From: Acidobacteriota bacterium
GTDB lineage: Bacteria; Acidobacteriota; JAAYUB01
Direction of reading: 5' to 3'
Length of the DNA stretch: 64,000 bases
Assembly (NCBI GenBank): GCA_029565065.1
Contig: JAKQOW010000036.1
Location: 123,846 to 187,845, forward strand
Positions 16,556-23,103 of this stretch are shown in pieces (within the stretch, counting starts at the first letter, position 1; each line of letters begins with the position of its first letter). Under the pieces are notes generated by a model. That model did not search any database. It was not told the origin of the DNA and worked only from the letters and a program-made list of their open reading frames with translations. Both the position numbers and the translations under genes were made by a program.

Positions 16556-19261
16556 ATGCCGCAATGTCCTGCCTGCCACGCCGAAGTGCCGGAAGACGCC
16601 GCGAGTTGTCCGTCGTGCGGAGCCGTAATCGCGGTCCGGGTGATGAACGGCGGAGACGAGGTGCTGTCTGTCACTCTGTCCCCGGTCCCCTATCAATCGG
16701 GAAGTAGTCCGTCCCGGTCGGCCGGGGGAACGAAAGCGCCGGTGGATCCTGGATTCGCTCCGGGCACCGTGTTCGCCGACCGGTATCGGATCGTAACCCG
16801 GCTGGGCGCAGGGGGTATGGGAGAGGTTTACCGGGCCGACGATCTGAAGCTGGGCCAGACGGTGGCCCTGAAGTTCCTGGCCCGCGACCTGGAGGCCAAC
16901 CCGCGGCTGCTGGAGCTGTTCCGATCCGAGGTGCGGCTGGCGCGAGAGGTGACCCATCCCAACGTCTGCCGCGTCCACGATATCGGTGAGGCCGAGGGGC
17001 GCCACTTCCTGACCATGGAGCGGGTCGACGGTGAGGATCTCGGATCGCTGCTCAAGCGGATCGGGCGGCTGCCGGGCGAGAAGGCGCTCCAAGTGGCGCG
17101 GCAGCTCTGCGCCGGCCTGGCGGCGGCCCACGACAAGGGGGTTCTGCACCGCGACCTGAAGCCGGCCAACATCATGCTGGACGGCCGGGGCACCGTGCGG
17201 ATCACCGATTTCGGCCTGGCCCTGCTGGCGGGGGAGGGCGGCGACGAAATGGCCGGTACTCCCGCCTACATGGCGCCGGAGTTGTTCGACGGCCAAAAGG
17301 CCACCGTCAGGAGCGACATCTACGCGTTGGGCCTCGTGCTCTACGAGGTGTTCACGGGCCACCGCGCGTTCGACGGGACGACGTACCTGGACATGCAGCG
17401 GCAGCAGGCTGAGAGCACACCTTCGACTCCGTCCACCCTGGTGCCGGATCTGGATCCGGCGGTGGGGCGCGTCATCGCCCGGTGCATGGAGAAAGATCCG
17501 GCCCTCCGCCCGGTGTCGGTGGCCCAGGTGATGGCGGCTCTGCCCGGTGGCGATCCACTGGCCGCGGCTCTGGCCGCCGGCGAAACGCCGTCACCCGAAC
17601 TGGTGGCCGCCGCAGGCGCGGAGGGTACCCTGCGGCCGTGGGTGGCCGTCGTCCTCCTGGCCGCGATCGCGGTGATGCTGGCCGCCGCGGCGCTGCTCTG
17701 GCCGCTGGGCAGCACCCAGGGGCTGGCCCGCCTGGCCATGGGACCCGAGGCGCTGGCCGACCGGTGCCGGCAGATTGCCCAGACGTTCGGTTATCCGGTT
17801 CCGAGCGACCGGGCGTCGTGGGGCGAGACGGAAACGGACTTTATCGAATACCACCTCAAGGCGGGACCGTCGACGGCGCAACGGCGTATGCTGCCGGGAT
17901 CGCGTCCCGGCACCTTGACCCTGCACTATCGGGAGACGCCGCGCTCCTTCAGGTTGTCGGCCTTCCAGACCGGCGTCAGCGACACCCAGCCCCCCCACAC
18001 GGATCCCGGGATGGTGGACGTCCGTATCGACGGGCAAGGCCGGCTGATGCGGTTTCGAGCGGTGCCGCCCGTCCGGGTGGAGCCGGCGGCGGCGGTCCGG
18101 CCGGTTGACTGGAGCGCCCTCTTTCGCGAGGCGGGCCTGGATCCAGCCGCGTGGCAGGAGGTGCCGCCCACGCTGACTCCACCGGTGGCCGCCGACGCGC
18201 GCCGCGAGTGGATCGAGGCCCACCCGGCGGCCGGTGCGAAGCCCCTCCGGGCGGCCGCTGCCGCCTTCGACGGGCGGGTGGTCTGGTTCACGCTGGCCGG
18301 TCCGTGGGAAAAACCCGCCGGGGCGGATCGGTCCGAACAGTCCGCCGGCTGGCTGTACGGTTCCGTGAACATCATGATCTTCGTGGGATTGATGGGATTG
18401 GGCGTGTACCTGGTCCGGCGCAATCTGCGGGCGGGGCGGGGTGACCGGCGCGGTGCACTCCGCGTGGCCGCGATCATTGGCATCTCCCTGCTGGCCAACT
18501 GGGTGCTGATCGCCCGCATGCCCGCCACGCTCGGCGGCGTTACCGGTTGGATTTTCGCCGGCATCGCCATCGCCATGGGGCAGGCCGGATTCGTGTGGGC
18601 CGTGTACCTGGGGATCGAACCGTATGTCCGGCGCCGGTGGCCCAACGTGCTCATCGGCTGGTCGCGGCTGTTGGCGGGCGGCTGGCGCGATCCGCTCGTG
18701 GGCCGGGACGTGCTGACGGGGACTCTGCTGGGCCTGGGGATCTGGCTCTTCAACAGCGTCAGCGCGGCGCTTCCCGGCTGGTTGGACATGACGGACTCGG
18801 CCACGTCGCTGCTCGACTCCAGGGTGTTTCCCGTCTCAGTCGCCGAAGGGCTGGGCTGGTTGGCCGGGTTGCCGGTGCTGGCGATGTCCAACGGCGTGTT
18901 CATTGCGGGCATCCTCTTCGTGCTCCGGCTGGTGCTCCGCCGGGACTGGCTGGCTGCCGTCGCCTTCACCCTGCTGGTCTTCGTGCCCCAGTTGTTCAGC
19001 GGCGGCGAGCTCCTGCTGGCGCCGCTGGGTTTCGCGGTGGTGCTGCTGCTCGCGATGTCGCTGGTGCGGTGGGGGCTCCTGACCTTCGCCGTGTGCCTGC
19101 TGGTGAACAGTCTGGAGCCGGCGGCGCCGGTGTTCGCGGCCGTCGGCTGCTGGGTCCCCTGGCAGGGCTGGCTGGGGACCGTGGTGGTGGCAGCCCTGGC
19201 CGCCTACGGTTTCCGCGTCGCCCTGGGCCGCCAGAAGTTGCTGCCGTCGCTGGATGAGTGA
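16556..19261 (+). CDS. Zinc-ribbon Ser/Thr protein kinase with polytopic membrane C-terminus
   Basis: 901 aa from the ATG at 16556, with AGGGAG upstream. The N-terminus is a zinc ribbon (CPAC and CPSC at residues 4-21). The Hanks-type kinase domain (about 70-335) has the Gly-rich loop GAGGMGEVYRADD, Lys in VALKFLARD, HRDLKPANIML near residue 198, ITDFGLA near 220 and APELFD, so it should be active. A transmembrane helix follows at about 362-384, then a 220-residue extracytoplasmic region, then about eight transmembrane helices (600-890) with a CAAX-protease or transporter-like look but no motif I can name. Kinases of this layout are abundant in Acidobacteriota and Myxococcota. The gene is bracketed by repeat islands A and B in opposite orientation. 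Confidence 0.92.
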   Translation: MPQCPACHAEVPEDAASCPSCGAVIAVRVMNGGDEVLSVTLSPVPYQSGSSPSRSAGGTKAPVDPGFAPGTVFADRYRIVTRLGAGGMGEVYRADDLKLGQTVALKFLARDLEANPRLLELFRSEVRLAREVTHPNVCRVHDIGEAEGRHFLTMERVDGEDLGSLLKRIGRLPGEKALQVARQLCAGLAAAHDKGVLHRDLKPANIMLDGRGTVRITDFGLALLAGEGGDEMAGTPAYMAPELFDGQKATVRSDIYALGLVLYEVFTGHRAFDGTTYLDMQRQQAESTPSTPSTLVPDLDPAVGRVIARCMEKDPALRPVSVAQVMAALPGGDPLAAALAAGETPSPELVAAAGAEGTLRPWVAVVLLAAIAVMLAAAALLWPLGSTQGLARLAMGPEALADRCRQIAQTFGYPVPSDRASWGETETDFIEYHLKAGPSTAQRRMLPGSRPGTLTLHYRETPRSFRLSAFQTGVSDTQPPHTDPGMVDVRIDGQGRLMRFRAVPPVRVEPAAAVRPVDWSALFREAGLDPAAWQEVPPTLTPPVAADARREWIEAHPAAGAKPLRAAAAAFDGRVVWFTLAGPWEKPAGADRSEQSAGWLYGSVNIMIFVGLMGLGVYLVRRNLRAGRGDRRGALRVAAIIGISLLANWVLIARMPATLGGVTGWIFAGIAIAMGQAGFVWAVYLGIEPYVRRRWPNVLIGWSRLLAGGWRDPLVGRDVLTGTLLGLGIWLFNSVSAALPGWLDMTDSATSLLDSRVFPVSVAEGLGWLAGLPVLAMSNGVFIAGILFVLRLVLRRDWLAAVAFTLLVFVPQLFSGGELLLAPLGFAVVLLLAMSLVRWGLLTFAVCLLVNSLEPAAPVFAAVGCWVPWQGWLGTVVVAALAAYGFRVALGRQKLLPSLDE

Positions 19262-19303
19262 TCGCCGGCCGCAGCATCGGAGGAGACCGACCGATGGGTA
19301 ACT

Positions 19304-19531
19304 CGGTGAGTCGGTGAATCGTTACGAGGATCTGGGTTCTGTAATCCAGGACCCAGAACCCAGGTCCTAGGTCCCAGGTCCGATTTCCGAATTCCGATAT
19401 CCGAAGTCCGATGTTCGCGTTACGGGAACGAGCCTCTAGCCTCGAGTCTCGAGCCTCGATTACGATTACGATCACGATTACGAATTACGATGACGGATTA
19501 CGATCACGAATTACGATTACGAGCACGAAAG
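19304..19531 (+). repeat. Repeat island B: five successive short-period repeat word arrays
   Basis: Five blocks with different words follow one another. They are GGTGAATC-type (19304-19321), GGACCCAGAACCCAGG-type (19331-19381), CCGATTTC/CCGAATTC-type (19380-19412), GAGCCTC-type (19428-19458, including ACGAGCCTCTAGCCTCGA as in A) and TTACGA-type (19457-19528, containing the shared 22-bp core at 19474-19495). Block 2 also holds a perfect 10-bp inverted repeat CTGGGTTCTG/CAGAACCCAG (19332-19363). The island lies between the convergent kinase and small membrane protein genes, with the TTACGA end 23 bp from the latter's stop. Confidence 0.8.
19332..19363. terminator. Hairpin inside repeat island B
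   Basis: CTGGGTTCTG (19332-19341) and CAGAACCCAG (19354-19363) pair perfectly around a 12-base loop, 70 bp downstream of the kinase stop. There is no T-tract. It could act as a terminator or an RNA-stabilising structure, or simply reflect words present in both orientations. Confidence 0.3.
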
Positions 19532-19553
19532 GGGACGCGCATCGAGTTTCGTC

Positions 19554-19895
19554 TCACTTCATCCGATGGAAGCCCACGGCGGCCAGGGCCCACGCCACGG
19601 CCATGGCGGAGAAGGCGACAGCGCCGGGGAGCAACGCCTCGGCAAATCCGCCCAGAAGCATCTGCACGTTGCACGCATCCGTGAGCCCGGCGTTGGAGGC
19701 GAAGGCCAGCGTGTTGGCCGAGCCGGCACAAAACATGCCCACGGCGCCGAATGCCAGCCCCAGCGACAGGGGGCGCAGGATAGCCAGTTTTGTCTCAGCG
19801 GGGCGAACGGCGAACGAGATGGCCACGCCGAGCGAGCAGATTGTGAGAACCAGGACGATCGCGAGCTGAAGCAGACCCAGCAAGCCGATGTGCAT
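19554..19895 (-). CDS. Small integral membrane protein of unknown function
   Basis: 113 aa from the ATG at 19895, with a strong GGAGG upstream. Three transmembrane helices are evident: about 3-28 (LLGLLQLAIVLVLTICSLGVAISF), 40-65 (PLSLGLAFGAVGMFCAG) and 88-110 (LLPGAVAFSAMAVAWALAAVGF). The layout loosely resembles MotA/TolQ/ExbB-type components, but no diagnostic residue is visible and I do not assign a family. It is divergent from the ECF sigma factor and shares a 100-bp control region with it, so it may belong to that sigma factor's regulon. Confidence 0.7.
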   Translation of the reverse strand: MHIGLLGLLQLAIVLVLTICSLGVAISFAVRPAETKLAILRPLSLGLAFGAVGMFCAGSANTLAFASNAGLTDACNVQMLLGGFAEALLPGAVAFSAMAVAWALAAVGFHRMK

Positions 19896-19946
19896 GATGA
19901 CCTCCGCGCAGTTGGTTTGATACAAATAACGCCGAGACCGAGGTAT

Positions 19947-19972
19947 CGTGACACCAGAAATTTGTTGTCACG
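19947..19972. promoter_or_regulatory. Inverted repeat in the control region between the membrane protein and ECF sigma genes
   Basis: CGTGACA (19947-19953) and TGTCACG (19966-19972) are perfect 7-bp inverted copies with a 12-bp spacer. The repeat sits in the middle of the divergent region, about 25 bp before the sigma start and 50 bp before the membrane protein start. The geometry suits a dimeric operator controlling both genes. Confidence 0.4.
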
Positions 19973-19996
19973 CGCTGGCGCTTTCCGCGTTATGGT

Positions 19997-20560
19997 ATGG
20001 CGATGGACGTAGACGCGGACCGGGAGCAGCACTGGCTCGCAGAGTTGCGGGGCGGCGACGAGGCGGCCTTCCGGCAGATCTATCGCACCTACCGGCCGTG
20101 CCTCTACACGTTCCTTTGCCGCCTGAGCGGACGATCCGACGTGGCCGAGGACTTGCTCCAGGAAGTCTGGCTCCGTTTGGCGGCGCACCCGCCCGAACCG
20201 CGGGCGGGGCTGACGCTGGCGCCGTGGCTGTTCCGGGTGGCCCGCAACGTGTTCGTCAGCTATCTCCGGAACCGCAACCTCGATTCGAACCGGCTGGGCG
20301 AGCTGGACGTTTTCAAGTTCCACGCCGCGCCGGGACCTGGACCTTTGGAGGCGCTGGCGGAGTCGGAGTCGGTCCGCTCCCTGGAACAGGCTCTCCGGCG
20401 CCTGCCGTCGACGGACCGGCAGACCGTGCTCCTCGTTGCGGCCGGCGGGCTGACGCCGGCCGAGGCCGCCGGGGTGCTGGGGATGCGGCCGGACGCCTTC
20501 CGTCAGCGGCTGTCCCGCGCTCGCGCCCGGCTGGCGGAATTGCTGGGCGCCATGGATTGA
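19997..20560 (+). CDS. ECF-type RNA polymerase sigma factor
   Basis: 187 aa. Region 2 (about 25-95) shows the typical DEAAFRQIYRTYRPCLYTFL, DVAEDLLQEVWLRLA and WLFRVARNVFVSYLRNRN. Region 4 (about 125-180) has LPSTDRQTVLLVAAGGLTPAEAAGVLGM and DAFRQRLSRARARL, the helix-turn-helix that contacts the -35 element. ATGs at 19992, 19997 and 20003 are all near the N-terminus and no good ribosome site distinguishes them. The next gene, 15 bp downstream, is a candidate anti-sigma partner. The regulon is unknown. Confidence 0.9.
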   Translation: MAMDVDADREQHWLAELRGGDEAAFRQIYRTYRPCLYTFLCRLSGRSDVAEDLLQEVWLRLAAHPPEPRAGLTLAPWLFRVARNVFVSYLRNRNLDSNRLGELDVFKFHAAPGPGPLEALAESESVRSLEQALRRLPSTDRQTVLLVAAGGLTPAEAAGVLGMRPDAFRQRLSRARARLAELLGAMD

Positions 20561-20575
20561 TACACGGAGGCCGCC

Positions 20576-20851
20576 ATGGAATCGAAACCATCCCCTCTCA
20601 GCGAAATGGAACTGAACCGGCGGCTCGCCGAACTGCCGCTCCTGGACCTGCCGGAGTTGACGGCAGACCGCCAGGAAGCGGCGGCGCTGGCCGTGCTGGC
20701 CCGCCGGCGGCGCGGGCCGGCGCTGCGACGGGTGTGGGCGTTCACCGTCCGCGAGCTCGAGCCGCTCCTTGTCGCGCTCGTCGGCGCCGGATACATTCTG
20801 GCGGCCGTGCTGCGCGCCATCGCGGCTTATTCCATTGCCGTGCTGCCGTGA
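20576..20851 (+). CDS. Small single-pass membrane protein, candidate anti-sigma factor
   Basis: 91 aa, GGAGG six bases before the ATG. An acidic, Leu-rich cytosolic N-terminus (MELNRRLAELPLLDLPEL) and a basic patch (ARRRRGPALRR) precede one or two hydrophobic stretches at about 62-90. It lacks the HxxxCxxC zinc-binding anti-sigma motif, so it is not a classical ZAS protein. Its position directly after an ECF sigma gene and its topology are the only grounds for suggesting that it tethers the sigma factor. It is followed by repeat island C. Confidence 0.65.
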   Translation: MESKPSPLSEMELNRRLAELPLLDLPELTADRQEAAALAVLARRRRGPALRRVWAFTVRELEPLLVALVGAGYILAAVLRAIAAYSIAVLP

Positions 20852-20874
20852 AGGCGGGCGGGTTGGTGGATTCT

Positions 20875-21200
20875 TTCACCACAGAGGTCACAGCGGACAC
20901 AGAGAAAACCATCTGTCATCGGACATTTGTCATTTTTCATTTGTGATTGGGCAGAAGGGAGACGGTGAATCGGTAAATAGGTGAATGGGTGAATCGGGAG
21001 ACGGGAAACAGACACGGACAGCCATCAACGATCAACCATCAACTGTCCGGGAACCTGAGAACCTGGAACTTGCGAACCTGCGAACATTCCAACATCAAAC
21101 ATTCAAACGGTTCGATCACGATTACGATCACGATTACGAATTACGATTACGAATTACGATGACGAGCACGGGCTCCCAACTCCTATCTCCTAACTATCCC
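20875..21200 (+). repeat. Repeat island C: eight successive short-period repeat word arrays
   Basis: Eight blocks follow each other over 325 bp. They are CACAGAGG-type (20875-20908), TGTCATT-type (20911-20950), GGTGAATC-type (20964-20998), ATCAACC-type (21023-21045), GAACCTGG-type (21050-21086), CAAACATTC-type (21083-21109), TTACGA-type (21111-21170, with the 22-bp core shared with A and B at 21143-21164) and CTCCTAAC-type (21174-21200), which runs into the rtcB stop codon. It lies between convergent genes. No ORF or RNA gene is credible here. Confidence 0.8.
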
Positions 21201-22657
21201 TTGACCACTCCCATCGGGCGCAGGCGGGCCACCATGCGGCTCAGCCCCGCAACATGAACGGTCTGCACCACCTCGGTCACGTCCTTGTAGGCTTCGGGGA
21301 TCTCCTCCACCAGCGTCGCCCGCGAGGCAGCCATGACATGGATGCCGCGCTCGCGGAGCTCGGCGTCGATGGAGCGGCCCTTGGCGGCCTTCATGGCGCC
21401 GTGGCGGCTCAGGAGCCGGCCCGCGCCGTGGCAGGTGCTGCCGAACGTGGCGCTCATGGATTTTTCGGCGCCGACCAGGATGTATGAACAGCGGCCCATG
21501 TCGCCCGGGATGATCACCGGCTGGCCGATATCGCGGTACGCCTCGGGGAGCGCCGGGTGGCCCGGGCCGAACGAGCGCGTCGCCCCCTTGCGGTGGACGC
21601 AGACCGTCTGTTCGCGCCCCTCCACGAGATGCCGCTCGATCTTGGCGATGTTGTGGGCGACGTCGTACACCAGTCGGAGGCCCAGGCGGGCCGGCGGCAG
21701 GCGCAGCGCCTCCTGGAACGACTCGCGCACCCAGTGGGTGATGAGTTGGCGGTTGGCGAAGGCGTAGTTGGCCGCGGCGGCCATCACCGCGAGGTACTCC
21801 CGCCCTTCGGGTGACGCCACCGGCGCGCAGCAGAGCTGCGGGTCGGGCAGCTCGATGCCATACCTGGCCGCGGCCCGCTTCATAGCGACGATGGAGTCAT
21901 CGCAGACCTGGTAGCCCAGTCCGCGCGAACCGGTGTGGATGCTCACCGTCACCTGGTTCATGAACAGGCCCAGCCGGCGGGCCGCCGCCTCGTCATACAC
22001 CTGGTCCACATAGCCGATTTCGAGAAAGTGGTTGCCGGAGCCCAGGGTGCCGAGTTGGGTCCGGCCACGCTCCCGGGCTTTCTCCGAGACCCGGCCGGCG
22101 TCGGCGTCGGGAATCGCGCCGCGGTCCTCGATGCAGTCGAGGTCCTCCGCGTCGCCGTAGCCGTGGCGGATTGCCCACTCGGCCCCCTTCTCCAGCACCT
22201 GCCGCTCGGCCTTGGCGTCCAGACGCAGGTCCTTCCGCCGCGACCCGACGCCCGACGGCACGTTGCGGAACATCGCGGCGACCAGGTCGCGGATCCGGTC
22301 GACGACCTCGGGGCGGGTCAGCCGGGAGGCGAGCACGCGGACGCCGCAGTTGATGTCGTACCCCACGCCGCCCGGGCTGACCACGCCGTCGGCGGTGTCG
22401 AAGGCGGCCACGCCGCCGATGGGAAAGCCGTAGCCCCAGTGGATGTCTGGCATGGCCAGGGAAAACATCCGGATCCCCGGCAGGGTGGCCACGTTGGCCA
22501 GTTGGAGCAGGCTCTGGTCGTGGCGCAGCGACTCCAGCAGGGACGGCGAGGCGTAGAAGACGGCATCGACGCGCATGGGCCCATGGCGCGGGATCTTCCA
22601 GGTGACCGCGTCCACCGGCTCGATGCCGGCGATGATGTCCTCGATCTGAAAGCCCAT
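21194..22657 (-). CDS. rtcB: RtcB-type RNA-splicing ligase
   Basis: 487 aa from the ATG at 22657. The Mn/GTP ligase signature motifs are all present: PDIHWGYGFPIGGVAAFD, GGVGYDINCGVR (metal Cys), GSGNHFLEIGYVD, HTGSRGLGYQV, YDVAHNIAKIE, IPGDMGRCSYIL and STCHGAGR, whose His is the guanylylated residue in characterised RtcB enzymes. It joins 2',3'-cyclic phosphate or 3'-phosphate RNA ends to 5'-OH ends. It is 14 bp downstream of an archease gene, its known activating partner, so the two form an RNA repair or tRNA-splicing unit. No RtcA or RtcR is present. Its 3' end abuts repeat island C. Confidence 0.96.
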   Translation of the reverse strand: MGFQIEDIIAGIEPVDAVTWKIPRHGPMRVDAVFYASPSLLESLRHDQSLLQLANVATLPGIRMFSLAMPDIHWGYGFPIGGVAAFDTADGVVSPGGVGYDINCGVRVLASRLTRPEVVDRIRDLVAAMFRNVPSGVGSRRKDLRLDAKAERQVLEKGAEWAIRHGYGDAEDLDCIEDRGAIPDADAGRVSEKARERGRTQLGTLGSGNHFLEIGYVDQVYDEAAARRLGLFMNQVTVSIHTGSRGLGYQVCDDSIVAMKRAAARYGIELPDPQLCCAPVASPEGREYLAVMAAAANYAFANRQLITHWVRESFQEALRLPPARLGLRLVYDVAHNIAKIERHLVEGREQTVCVHRKGATRSFGPGHPALPEAYRDIGQPVIIPGDMGRCSYILVGAEKSMSATFGSTCHGAGRLLSRHGAMKAAKGRSIDAELRERGIHVMAASRATLVEEIPEAYKDVTEVVQTVHVAGLSRMVARLRPMGVVKG

Positions 22658-22671
22658 GGGGCGCCTCGTCG

Positions 22672-23103
22672 TCACAAGTCGAGCACGATCCGGGCGTGCA
22701 GCCGCCCGGCGCCGCGAGTCACCGCGAGGTCGTGGTACGTCGCCGCCTTGACCACGCCGCGCACCTCGTGCCGCGCCGGGTCGAAGTGCCCGCCCTGCGC
22801 CTCGGCCTCGAGGCGGCGGCCGGTGGCGGCGCGCACCGCCAGCCGCGTGCAGACAAATCCCTGGGTGTCGAACAGGTAGATGAGCTCGTTGAGCAGTCGG
22901 ACCAGCATGTCTTCGGGCGACTGGGCGTCCAGCTCGATGACGCGGCGCTCGCCGCTTTCCATCTGCGTGGGATCGGTGATCACCGCGCCCAGGCCCGCGG
23001 CGGCATGCGCGGCCAGCTCCGCCAGGTCGGCGCCGCACAGCCGCAGGGCCACGTCGCCGCCGTGAGCTTCGATCGTGTACGATGCCTCCGCGTCAGCGCA
23101 CAA
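22672..23103 (-). CDS. Archease, RtcB-activating protein
   Basis: 143 aa. The archease fold is recognised by AHGGDVALRLCGADLAELAAHAA near the start, by SPEDMLVRLLNELIYLFD and by the C-terminal VKAATYHDLAV plus the final Asp (IVLDL) of the metal site. Archease speeds RtcB guanylylation and supports multiple turnover. The apparent start is a TTG at 23103 inside the end of the M48 gene (11-bp overlap); no ATG or GTG is available in this frame before the conserved domain. The overlap suggests that archease synthesis depends on translation of the upstream peptidase gene. Confidence 0.88.
   Translation of the reverse strand: MCADAEASYTIEAHGGDVALRLCGADLAELAAHAAAGLGAVITDPTQMESGERRVIELDAQSPEDMLVRLLNELIYLFDTQGFVCTRLAVRAATGRRLEAEAQGGHFDPARHEVRGVVKAATYHDLAVTRGAGRLHARIVLDL

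Noticed and set aside
19332-19363. Riboswitch or structured RNA in island B
   Set aside because: A single stem without conserved loops, located after a stop codon; it better fits a 3' hairpin or word inversion.
16236-21200. CRISPR array interpretation of the repeat islands
   Set aside because: Units are 6-9 bp, degenerate and contiguous, with no 20-40 bp repeats or unique spacers, and no cas genes are near.
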